Positions 9,617 to 17,679 of a DNA stretch of 64,000 bases are shown in pieces. Each line of letters opens with the position of its first letter. Positions within the stretch are counted from its first letter, which is position 1. The notes under the pieces were generated by a model. It had not been told where the DNA came from. It ran no database searches and was given only the letters and a program-made list of their open reading frames with translations. This DNA comes from Leucobacter sp. cx-328 (GTDB taxonomy: Bacteria > Actinomycetota > Actinomycetes > Actinomycetales > Microbacteriaceae): the NCBI RefSeq assembly GCF_014530035.1, contig NZ_JACVMX010000006.1, positions 1 to 64,000 on the forward strand. The letters run 5' to 3'. Made by a program: the position numbers and the translations under genes.

Positions 9617-10603
9617 ATGAGCGCATCGGATCTGAAGAACGTCGGACCCCTCACTGAAGAGCGTGCACTCTGGGCGCGCGACGCGGTCAGCACGGTGGCC
9701 TCTGCGATGGAGCAGGCGATTCACGGTAAGCGACGCATCATCGAGCTTGTCCTCACGACGATGATCGCCGAGGGACACGTGCTTCTGGAGGACGTTCCGG
9801 GTACTGGCAAGACGGCGCTCGCTCGATCGCTGGCGAAGGCAGTGCAGGGACAATCTGCACGTATCCAGTTCACGCCAGATCTCTTGCCCTCGGACGTGAC
9901 TGGCACCACGGTGTACCACGAGCGTGAGCACCTGTTTGAGTTTCACAAGGGGCCGGTGTTCACCAATGTGCTCCTCGCAGATGAGATCAACCGTGCAAGC
10001 CCAAAGACGCAGTCGGCACTGCTCGAGGTGATGGAAGAACGCCAGGTAACCGCTGACGGGAAGACCCACGAGGTACCCGCGCCGTTCATCGTGATCGCGA
10101 CACAGAACCCGGTAGAGCAAGCAGGCACGTACCGCCTGCCCGAGGCACAGCTTGACCGGTTCATGCTGAAGACATCAATCGGCTACCCAGACGAGGTGGC
10201 AATGCGCCGCATTCTCGAGCGCATTGAGGTCTCTGAAGTCCCCGAGGTGTTGAGCCTCGGCTCGCTGGTGCAGCTGCAGCAGTTCGCGAAGCTTGTGCGA
10301 GTGAGCCCGCTCCTCACCGAGTACATCACCCGCATTGTCGAGGCGACCCGTCGCTCACCAGAGGTTCGTCTTGGCGCAAGCGTCCGTGGTGCGCTCGCCC
10401 TCGTCCGCCTCGCAAGCGCGTGGGCCCTTCGCGATGGCCGAAACTACGTGGTTGCAGAAGATATTCGCGAGCTCGCTGTCGGAGTCCTCGCTCACCGTCT
10501 CGTGCTCGAGCCAGAGGCGGAGTTCGAGGGTGTCACAGCTGAGGCCGTGGTCGGTCAGGTCATCCTCGATACGCCGATCCCGCAGGAGAACGGCACCGCG
10601 TGA
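9617..10603 (+). CDS. MoxR-family AAA+ ATPase
   Basis: MoxR ATPases are chaperone-like AAA+ proteins that usually work with VWA or DUF58 partners to assemble or activate client complexes. The protein has 328 residues. Walker A is EDVPGTGKT (58-66) and Walker B is LLADE (119-123) followed by INRASPKTQSALLEVMEE. Sensor 1 is VIATQNPVEQAGTYRLPEAQLDRF, which is typical of the family. It lies 22 bases after the giant surface protein and overlaps the DUF58 gene by 4 bases (GTGA), so the ATPase and DUF58 protein are probably made together. The likely client is another operon product, but that is inference. Confidence 0.95.
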   Translation: MSASDLKNVGPLTEERALWARDAVSTVASAMEQAIHGKRRIIELVLTTMIAEGHVLLEDVPGTGKTALARSLAKAVQGQSARIQFTPDLLPSDVTGTTVYHEREHLFEFHKGPVFTNVLLADEINRASPKTQSALLEVMEERQVTADGKTHEVPAPFIVIATQNPVEQAGTYRLPEAQLDRFMLKTSIGYPDEVAMRRILERIEVSEVPEVLSLGSLVQLQQFAKLVRVSPLLTEYITRIVEATRRSPEVRLGASVRGALALVRLASAWALRDGRNYVVAEDIRELAVGVLAHRLVLEPEAEFEGVTAEAVVGQVILDTPIPQENGTA

Positions 10604-12033
10604 CCCCCGACGATACCCTTCCTGGCGCGCGCGAGAGCAGGAGCGAGCCCGATTCGCGCCTGCGCAAGCCTGCGCAACGACGGGATGAAACCCGAACTGG
10701 CACGCGCACCAGGACGCGGACGCGCACCCGTACGCGCACCCGTACGGTGACAAGCATCGGTTCAACGCCTGTGGCGTTGACACGTCGTACTCGCGCGAAG
10801 CGCTGGGCACGTGGTGCACGTGAGGCAGCCGCTCAGTGGGGCGGATCCGCGCTCCGCGCAGTCACACCGCTTGGTTGGTTTGTCATTGTTTTGACCCTAG
10901 TCGGAATCATTCTCGGAGCGGCATATGGCTGGATCGAGGCGTGGTACCTCGCGTGTGCCGGCCTGGTGTTGTTGCTCATTGCGAGTCCGTTTCTCATCGG
11001 CAGTCGCGCGTATGAGGTGAGCATTCACCTCGATAAAGATCACGTTGTGGCTGGTGGCGTGATTGAGATCGGCGTGCGGGTGCACAACGATGGCGCTCGG
11101 CCAGCACTACCGACACTGGCTGAACTGCCTGTAGGCCCAGCTCTACGAGAGCTTCCAATTCCCTTCATGGCTCCGCACCACGAGATGGTGCTGCCGACCT
11201 CGGTACCCACCGTGTCACGCGGCGTTATCCCAGTCGGCCCGCTTACCATCGCGCGTCGTGATCCGCTGTCTTTGCTGCGTCGTGAGGTGACGTGGGACGA
11301 TCGCCGGCTCGTGCACGTGCACCCGCGCACGGTGCAGCTGCCAGCGAATTCGTCTGGTCTCGTACGCGACATTGAGGGCATCGCAAGTCGCCGCATTGTA
11401 GATTCTGATCTCTCGTTCTATGCGGTCCGCGAGTATGTGCCGGGTGACTCGATCCGCCATATTCACTGGAAATCTACCGCGCGCACCGGCACAACAATGG
11501 TGCGCCAGTATGAGGAATCGCAAACGGCGCGGGTAGCGGTGCTCTTTGATGCGATTCGTGAGGAGTATGCGAGCGAAGAAGAGTTCGAACTCGGCGTAAG
11601 TCTCGCGGCATCGCTCTCGGTTCAGGCCGTGCGCGAGGGACGCGATCGTTTTGTTGCGAGTGGCTGGGTGCCTGCGGGGCGCAGAGCGCGGATCGATGGC
11701 CTCGAAGAACTCCCGTCGCGCGAGCCATTGCAACTGATGAACGCGTGGTCAGCGCTTGGCGCGATGCCGGAGGCACAGCCCATAGAGGTGCTGGCAAATA
11801 CCCTCTCGCACTCGCTTCGTGACTTGTCAGTTGTCATGCTCATCACCGGCTCGAAGGTGAGCTTCGCACGTTTGCGTCGCGCAGCGGCGACATTCCCTGG
11901 GGATGTTCATGTGCTCGCGATCCGCGCCGAGATGTATGCCGATCCGCGCATGCAGCGCGTAGACGCAGTCTCACTGTTCACCGCGGGGGCGTTGGAAGAT
12001 CTTCCGCAGCTCCTCGTGAGGAGCCTGCGATGA
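10600..12033 (+). CDS. DUF58 domain protein with Thr-Arg repeat
   Basis: The protein has 477 residues. Two adjacent membrane helices lie at about 88-135 (PLGWFVIVLTLVGIILGAAYG and WYLACAGLVLLLIASPFLIG). The DUF58 signature PGDSIRHIHWKSTART follows at about 280-295, and then a VWA-like fold. DUF58 proteins accompany MoxR ATPases. The cytoplasmic N-terminus contains an unusual run of seven Thr-Arg dipeptides (residues 35-48), encoded by mixed ACG/ACC and CGC/CGT codons. The GTG start overlaps the moxR stop, and the stop overlaps the next start (ATGA), so the genes are translationally coupled. Confidence 0.9.
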   Translation: MTPDDTLPGARESRSEPDSRLRKPAQRRDETRTGTRTRTRTRTRTRTRTVTSIGSTPVALTRRTRAKRWARGAREAAAQWGGSALRAVTPLGWFVIVLTLVGIILGAAYGWIEAWYLACAGLVLLLIASPFLIGSRAYEVSIHLDKDHVVAGGVIEIGVRVHNDGARPALPTLAELPVGPALRELPIPFMAPHHEMVLPTSVPTVSRGVIPVGPLTIARRDPLSLLRREVTWDDRRLVHVHPRTVQLPANSSGLVRDIEGIASRRIVDSDLSFYAVREYVPGDSIRHIHWKSTARTGTTMVRQYEESQTARVAVLFDAIREEYASEEEFELGVSLAASLSVQAVREGRDRFVASGWVPAGRRARIDGLEELPSREPLQLMNAWSALGAMPEAQPIEVLANTLSHSLRDLSVVMLITGSKVSFARLRRAAATFPGDVHVLAIRAEMYADPRMQRVDAVSLFTAGALEDLPQLLVRSLR

Positions 12034-14555
12034 ACCGCGACACTTCACGCATTGCTTGGCGCCGACTTCCTGGGGCACTCGCGGCTGCCGCGATCGCACT
12101 CGTGCTTGGTGGCTTGGGAGCATGGCAGATCTACGAGACACCGTGGCTGTTTGCAGTTGCTGGCGCCTCGTTTGTGCTCGCGACCCTGATCTCGACGATG
12201 CAGGCCCGTTTCCGCTGGAGCTGGCCGGTGTATATCGCCGTCGCCGCACTCACCTTTGTCGTGACGCTCGTGCCTGTTGCTCGACCGCAGTCGTTCAGCC
12301 AGGGACTGCTGCCCGGGTTCCTTGATAGCGTGAGCGCGATCGTGCTCGGCTGGAAGCAGCTCCTCACGCTGACACTTCCCGTCGGCTGGTACCAGTCGGT
12401 GCTCGTCCCCGCATACCTCGTCTTCTTTGTGAGCACGCTCGCGATTGTGCGGATCGGCCTGCGCAGCTCGAACATCGCCGGGTTCGCCGTCGTCCCAATG
12501 CTCGCCCCATTGGCGTTCGCTACGGTCTTTGGAAGTTCAGCGGTGAGCGCACCGCTCCGATTCTGCGCGATCACCATTGTTGCGCCGCGTGAGATTGCGC
12601 TCTGGCTGCTCGGCGCGATTGCAGCTGCACTGTGGATTGTGTGGGTTACGGGCGCGGATCGTCGAGCCGCTCTGCGCCTTGGCCGGCAACAGGTGGGGGT
12701 ATCAGCCCCACGCGACGTGGCCGCTGATACTGGGGCCTCGCTTCGCTCAATTCGCGGCGGTCGCGGCGGTCGCGGCATGAGATTCGTCACGGGTGCGGTC
12801 ACGTTGTTGGTCGCGTTCGGCCTCGCTGCGGTCGCCGTGCACGCGGTTGACGCTGGCAGCCGCTCGGTCGCGCGCGATGAGGTGGCGCCGGTGGTCGTGA
12901 TTCGCGAGCAGGCGAGCGCATTGGCCACCTATCGGGCATCAAAGAGCGACACTGGAATAGATGCGCCACTCTTCTCGGTCGAGGCTGTTGACAAGGGAGC
13001 TGTGCTGCCCGATCGGCTCCGCATTGCTGTGCTCGATGACTATAACGGTGTGGATTTTCACGTTGGTGAAGGTGAAGCCGGACGATTCTCCCGCTTCCCA
13101 AGTGGCCGCGCGGGCGCTGACGACCCAGTCGTTCAGGTGCGGATCGCCGAAGCCTACGATGGCATCTGGCTGCCAACGGCCGGCTTCACCGAGCCGCCCT
13201 GGTTCATTGGCTCGCGCGGTGCCGAGCTTGCTGATTCGCTGTACGTTAACCGCGATACCGGCGCGGCCATCGCGGTACCCAACGCTTCGGGCGTGCAGCC
13301 TGGCGATGGGTTCACTGCGCCGATGCGGCGCACAACCGACACCAAGATTTCTGACCTTCCCGCGCAGCGCACTCCACTTGTTGATCTTGAAACGATGCCA
13401 GAGCTTGCAACCTGGATCGAACGGCAACAGCAGAGTGTGAGCGCAGAAGGCCTGACCGAACTCATCGACAGGCTGCGAGCTCGCGGCTATCTGAGCCATG
13501 CGCTTGCGCCAGGCGAAAGTGGCACCTCTGGCGAGCACTCCAAATGGTTGACGCGACTCGCTGAGGAGTACGGCACGACGTTTAAGCCCAGTCTTGGCGG
13601 ACACTCAGCGAGTCGTATCGAGTCGCTGTTCGCCGAGCTGAACGCACAAGAACTCGCGGCGGGTGAGAACCCCGATCCTGCCGCGCTCGTTGCCGGCGTT
13701 GGCGACGATGAGCAGTTCGCTGCCGCCGGAGCGCTGATTGCGCGCGCACTCGGCTACGAATCGCGTGTTGTTGTCGGAGTCCACCTGACCGAGCCAGATT
13801 TCCCTGGCATCCCGGCGTGTGACACCATTTGCACCGGCGAAAATATTGCGGCCTGGATTGAAGTGCGCGGATCAGACGGGAAATGGGCTGCTGTCGACGT
13901 GACCCCGCAGCTCTCCCTGCTGCCACAACTTATCGAACAGGGTGAGCAGCTGCCGGAGTTCCCCACTATTGCAGAGCAGCGTGATGCGCAGGAGGTCGAT
14001 CCGCCGATCGGCACGACCGATCAGCATGAGTCAGGGGATCCTCGTGTCGACGATACGACGGTCTCCTGGCTGATTCCGCTGGCCAAGGGGGTCGGGCTTG
14101 CGGTTGGCGGTCTCGCCTGCATCGCACTGCCGCTCGTCTTCCTGCCGCTCGCGAAGCGCCGACGGGCAAGTAGACGCAAGCGTGAGCCGAATCCTGAGCT
14201 GCGCGCGCTTGGCGCCTGGGCTGAACTACTCGATCGCGAGCGGGACGCCGGATACGAGATCGATGAATCACGCACCCGCCCCCGAATCGCGGCTGAGATC
14301 GGCCATCCAGCGGTGGTGTGGGCCGCGATGCAGGTGGATCGTGCGGTCTTCTCGCCCGAAGGAATTGACGGGGATACGGCCGACTGGGTGTGGAATGCCG
14401 TTGAGACCCACGCCGCAGATAGACGCCAAAATCTGACAAAGCGTGAAAAGCTCAGAGAAGCGTTTGCAATGCGTTCGCTTTGGCCGCTCGGCGGCCGCGG
14501 TACCGCACAGTGGCGAATCAAGACACAACGCTCATCACAGAGAAAGGCAGGTTGA
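12030..14555 (+). CDS. transglutaminase-fold membrane protein, predicted catalytically inactive
   Basis: The product has 841 residues. Five or six membrane helices fill the first ~220 residues and a further helix lies near 250. A large external part contains the transglutaminase-like core (about 540-630), and a last helix near 690 leads to a cytoplasmic tail. This is the TgpA-like layout that goes with MoxR and DUF58. The core matches the family around EQFAAAGALIARALGYESRVVVGV and AAWIEVRGSDGKWAAVDVTP. However, the catalytic Cys position is Asp (D560) and the catalytic His position is Ala (A607); only the Asp (D623) remains. Two cysteines, C597 and C601, lie just before the lost His. It overlaps both neighbours by 1-4 bases. 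Confidence 0.88.
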   Translation: MNRDTSRIAWRRLPGALAAAAIALVLGGLGAWQIYETPWLFAVAGASFVLATLISTMQARFRWSWPVYIAVAALTFVVTLVPVARPQSFSQGLLPGFLDSVSAIVLGWKQLLTLTLPVGWYQSVLVPAYLVFFVSTLAIVRIGLRSSNIAGFAVVPMLAPLAFATVFGSSAVSAPLRFCAITIVAPREIALWLLGAIAAALWIVWVTGADRRAALRLGRQQVGVSAPRDVAADTGASLRSIRGGRGGRGMRFVTGAVTLLVAFGLAAVAVHAVDAGSRSVARDEVAPVVVIREQASALATYRASKSDTGIDAPLFSVEAVDKGAVLPDRLRIAVLDDYNGVDFHVGEGEAGRFSRFPSGRAGADDPVVQVRIAEAYDGIWLPTAGFTEPPWFIGSRGAELADSLYVNRDTGAAIAVPNASGVQPGDGFTAPMRRTTDTKISDLPAQRTPLVDLETMPELATWIERQQQSVSAEGLTELIDRLRARGYLSHALAPGESGTSGEHSKWLTRLAEEYGTTFKPSLGGHSASRIESLFAELNAQELAAGENPDPAALVAGVGDDEQFAAAGALIARALGYESRVVVGVHLTEPDFPGIPACDTICTGENIAAWIEVRGSDGKWAAVDVTPQLSLLPQLIEQGEQLPEFPTIAEQRDAQEVDPPIGTTDQHESGDPRVDDTTVSWLIPLAKGVGLAVGGLACIALPLVFLPLAKRRRASRRKREPNPELRALGAWAELLDRERDAGYEIDESRTRPRIAAEIGHPAVVWAAMQVDRAVFSPEGIDGDTADWVWNAVETHAADRRQNLTKREKLREAFAMRSLWPLGGRGTAQWRIKTQRSSQRKAG

Positions 14556-15403
14556 TGGCTGCAACGATTCGGTTGGAGCACGGCTCGCAGACCCATCCGG
14601 GCATGCGACGCACCGTCAACGAAGATGCCTTTCTCGCTGCTGACCCGGTGTTTGTCGTTGCAGACGGCATGGGAGGCCATGAGGCTGGTGATCGGGCGAG
14701 CGCTGCGGCTGTGCAGGCGTTCGCGTCGATCGTCGGTCGGAACGACCTCACCTATCTCGATATCGATGAGACGCTGAACAAAGCTCGCCAGGCGGTGCTC
14801 GAAGTCGCGGCGACGACCTTGCGCGGAGGCGGCTGCACGCTGACCGGCGTCGTACGTATCGTTCATGGTGGCGCTCCGCAGTGGCACGTGCTCAACGTTG
14901 GCGACTCACGCGTCTACGAGTACATTGATGGCGAGCTTCGCCAGATCACACGAGATCACTCACTCCACCTTGAGTTGCTTGCCCAGGGCAGCCCGCGCGC
15001 GAGCATCACGCCGCGCAATGTGATTACTCGGGCGCTCGGGTCCGAAGATAGCAGGCACGATGCCTGGCTTATTCCGCTCCAGGTTGGTTCGCGGCTGCTC
15101 ATCTGCTCGGATGGCCTCACAACCGAGGTCGAAGACATTGAGCTCGCCGAGGCACTCGCAAGCGGGCAAGACCCAGATACCCTTGTCGCCCAGCTCATCG
15201 ACCTGGCCTGTGATCGTGGCGGTCGCGACAACATCACGGCGATCGTCGTCGATACCCTCGCGCTCGAGATGACCCCCGTGGCGCCGGCCGAGAGCACTGA
15301 GTTTGCTGACCTTGGAGACGACACCGAAGACACCACGGCCGAACAAGATCACACGGTTCGGGTGGCACGCGCAGATCGGTTCCGTACTGAGGATCAGCGA
15401 TGA
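14555..15403 (+). CDS. PP2C-type Ser/Thr protein phosphatase
   Basis: This is a metal-dependent PP2C phosphatase of 282 residues that should reverse the action of the operon's kinase. Motifs seen are NEDAF (metal site, about 21-25), DGMGGHEAG (about 38-46), NVGDSRVY, CSDGLT and GGRDNITAIVV near the end of the domain. The ATG at 14555 is chosen because AGAAAGGCAGG precedes it and the start overlaps the previous stop (TGATG). The acidic C-terminal tail holds QDHTVRVAR, one copy of the acidic-Thr-Val-x3-Arg motif (T267, R272) also found in the next two proteins. No membrane helix is present. Confidence 0.95.
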   Translation: MAATIRLEHGSQTHPGMRRTVNEDAFLAADPVFVVADGMGGHEAGDRASAAAVQAFASIVGRNDLTYLDIDETLNKARQAVLEVAATTLRGGGCTLTGVVRIVHGGAPQWHVLNVGDSRVYEYIDGELRQITRDHSLHLELLAQGSPRASITPRNVITRALGSEDSRHDAWLIPLQVGSRLLICSDGLTTEVEDIELAEALASGQDPDTLVAQLIDLACDRGGRDNITAIVVDTLALEMTPVAPAESTEFADLGDDTEDTTAEQDHTVRVARADRFRTEDQR

Positions 15404-15912
15404 GCCCGACACGTAAGGTCACGGATCCACGCGGCACCCACGACACAGACGATCTCACCGTCGTGCAGCCGCGCCGCGCAGGTGCTCGTGCCGACACGCA
15501 CTCGCAGTCGCGTTCGAGGCACGGCGACATCACGGTGTCTGCAACTCGCAAGCCGTGGGAGCCGTCACCGTCGGTCCTTGCCGAGGAGACCGTCATGCTG
15601 CCGACGTCTGATTCTGGCCTGTTCCAGGCAGAGGTCATGCCTGTGGTCTATGGCGTTCGTACGGGCGATGTCGAGACCTCGGCAGGGCTGACTGGGCATC
15701 TCACCCCGCGTCGCGTACCGCCCGCGCCGGGTGCTTTCACCGATTCGGGCGCGGATCCCAGCAACTCAGCAGAACTCCCAGACCGAAGCGGCCTCGCCTC
15801 CATTGAGCGACGCACGCTGCGCGGACGAATGGCAACAGTACTCGTCTTTGCGATGGTTATTGTCGCAAGTGTGAGTGGGATCATCGCCATTGCCCGTGTC
15901 GTAATGGGATAA
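15400..15912 (+). CDS. small single-pass protein with phospho-acceptor-like Thr motifs
   Basis: The protein has 170 residues and no recognised domain. The first ~140 residues look disordered and polar. A single membrane helix follows at about 145-168 (TVLVFAMVIVASVSGIIAIARVV), making this a tail-anchored or single-pass protein with a cytoplasmic arm. The arm carries DDLTVVQPRR (T20), GDITVSATRK (T45) and EETVML (T64), which look like kinase sites that an FHA domain could read. It overlaps the phosphatase stop by 4 bases and precedes the FHA protein by 48 bases. I infer a substrate or adaptor for the operon's kinase/FHA pair. Confidence 0.7.
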   Translation: MSPTRKVTDPRGTHDTDDLTVVQPRRAGARADTHSQSRSRHGDITVSATRKPWEPSPSVLAEETVMLPTSDSGLFQAEVMPVVYGVRTGDVETSAGLTGHLTPRRVPPAPGAFTDSGADPSNSAELPDRSGLASIERRTLRGRMATVLVFAMVIVASVSGIIAIARVVMG

Positions 15913-15960
15913 TCGACAAAACTTGGAACATCCAGTGGATAAGAGGCGTGAGGTTCGAGC

Positions 15961-17589
15961 ATGAACGTACCGATGTTGCTGCCAACTGAGATTGGCCAGC
16001 CAGATCCGGCCGTGACTGTCTCAACGGCGTTTGTCATGATTGCAGTGATCTGGTCGCTCGTTGGGCTTGCGTTCTTCGTTTGGTACCTGTGGTCGCTGAG
16101 CCGGTTGTTCCCGCTCATTGGCCTGCCTGCAGGCCAGGGCTGGATTCCGATCTGGAACCAGGTGCTCCTGGTCAGTCGCGGCGGATTCCCCGGTTGGCTC
16201 ATGTTCCTCGTGATCATCCCTGGCGTGAGTATTGTGCCCTTTGTGCTGCTCATGATGTCGATTCATCGCCTCCACAAAGAGTTCAATGCGAACGTCGCGT
16301 ACATTTGGTTCGCGATTTTCCTGCCCCCGGTTTGGGCAATGGTGTTTGCGTCTCACCTCGAGCAGTCGCAGATCACGGTAGGCGGATCAGGACAGGCCGG
16401 CATGCAGGGACAGCTCCCTGTGAAGGCAACCGCCGCACCAGTCGCGCGCCCGAGTTCTCCCGCGCCCGTTGCAGCTCGTGCTGCACAGGTGGCACCTGCC
16501 GCACCGGCTGCTCCGGCGCAGGCACGCCCAGTTGTGCAGCCAGCGCCTGCCGTGCCCCGCCAGGCTGCGCCGGTTCAGCCGTCCGCTCAGCCAGCGCCTG
16601 CGCCCGCTCCTTTGGTGGAGCCGGCTGCCCAGCCTCAGCCTCAGTCTCCTGCTGTTCCTGCACCCGTCACACCGGCAGTTGCGCAGGAACCTTGGGAGGT
16701 TCCCGCGGCTGAGCAGGATCCACAGCATGAGGGATGGGGCTTTAGCCGTACGACTGAAGACGCGTTCCACCAGCTTGCCGAAGAGGGCGCTCAGCCTGGC
16801 ACTGCGACACCGCTTGAACCGACTGCCCCGCCGCGTCCGTTCATGTGGCCTGAGCCCGACTTCGCGAAGCCTGTGAAGCCGACACCGGTTGTGCAGCCAG
16901 CTGCAGCAGCTCCTGCTCCTGCTCCTGCCACCCCTGCGCCGCAGCCCGTTCCGGCTCCGGCCCCTGCGCCGATTCCCGAAGCAGTCCAGCCTACGGCTCA
17001 GCCTACGCCCGAGCTGCAGGCCCCAGCGCCTGTAGCGCCAGCCCAGGTCGTTCCTGAGCCGGTTGTCCCGGCCCAGGTTCCCCCGGCACCCGTTCAGGAA
17101 GACGCCCCGACACCGGCCCAGGCCCCGGCAGCGCAGGCGCCAGCACAGTCGCCAGCGGTTTGGCCGATCTTGCCAGAGGCAGTTGTCCCGCCCGTCGCGC
17201 CAGCAGCCAATCGGCTCTTCGCCACTGATGATGATGACGACGATAATACGATCGCCGTCGTGCGCAGCCCCCGTTGGGGTCTCGTACTCGGCTCCAACGA
17301 GGTACTGGTCATTCCCGGTGACGACGTCATCGTTGGCCGAAAGCCGTCCGCAACGGCAGAGTCGGTCACGCTCATCGTGGAAGACCCCACACGTACACTC
17401 TCAAAGTCGCACGTGCGCATGATCCGCACCGGCGGAGAGTGGCAGATCGTCGACCTCAACTCGACCAACGGTGTCGCGACCCAGGCCGCCAGCGGGGAGT
17501 GGGCAGAGGTAGCGCCCGGTACCCGCACGATCGCGAGCGAGCGCATGATGTTCGGCACCCTTGAGGTGCGTCTCATCCCGCTCGACTAA
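15961..17589 (+). CDS. membrane FHA-domain protein with Pro/Ala-rich linker
   Basis: The protein has 542 residues. Three or four membrane helices lie in the first ~140 residues (DUF5684-like, with the GLPAGQGWIPIWNQ loop). A ~280-residue linker rich in Pro, Ala and Gln follows, and then an FHA domain (about 440-540) with GRKPSA, SKSHVRM and LNSTNGV, the phosphothreonine-binding signature residues. Just before the FHA domain is an acidic stretch, DDDDDNTIAVVR (T430, R435), resembling sites that fold back on the FHA domain after phosphorylation in GarA/OdhI-type proteins. It is the last gene of the kinase operon and probably reads the kinase's output at the membrane. Confidence 0.9.
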   Translation: MNVPMLLPTEIGQPDPAVTVSTAFVMIAVIWSLVGLAFFVWYLWSLSRLFPLIGLPAGQGWIPIWNQVLLVSRGGFPGWLMFLVIIPGVSIVPFVLLMMSIHRLHKEFNANVAYIWFAIFLPPVWAMVFASHLEQSQITVGGSGQAGMQGQLPVKATAAPVARPSSPAPVAARAAQVAPAAPAAPAQARPVVQPAPAVPRQAAPVQPSAQPAPAPAPLVEPAAQPQPQSPAVPAPVTPAVAQEPWEVPAAEQDPQHEGWGFSRTTEDAFHQLAEEGAQPGTATPLEPTAPPRPFMWPEPDFAKPVKPTPVVQPAAAAPAPAPATPAPQPVPAPAPAPIPEAVQPTAQPTPELQAPAPVAPAQVVPEPVVPAQVPPAPVQEDAPTPAQAPAAQAPAQSPAVWPILPEAVVPPVAPAANRLFATDDDDDDNTIAVVRSPRWGLVLGSNEVLVIPGDDVIVGRKPSATAESVTLIVEDPTRTLSKSHVRMIRTGGEWQIVDLNSTNGVATQAASGEWAEVAPGTRTIASERMMFGTLEVRLIPLD

Positions 17590-17636
17590 CGGGCTAGCAA
17601 GCTCGTATCGTGCGGGGTAACCAGCACGCAAGCAGG

Positions 17637-17679
17637 GCGCGGATGAGCGGAGCCGAAATAGCTTACGCCTGATCCGCGC
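17637..17679. terminator. inverted repeat between convergent FHA and putP genes
   Basis: GCGCGGATGAG (17637-17647) pairs with CTGATCCGCGC (17669-17679) with one mismatch. It covers the putP stop codon and lies 48 bases after the FHA gene, so it may end transcription from both sides. Confidence 0.45.

Noticed and set aside
10681-10750. Thr-Arg repeat as a possible sequencing or assembly artefact
   Set aside because: The codons vary along the tract and the frame is intact on both sides, so a collapsed or expanded simple repeat is unlikely.
10740-10790. Possible tRNA-like GGTTCAA segment
   Set aside because: No acceptor or anticodon stems can be drawn around it and it lies within the DUF58 coding frame.
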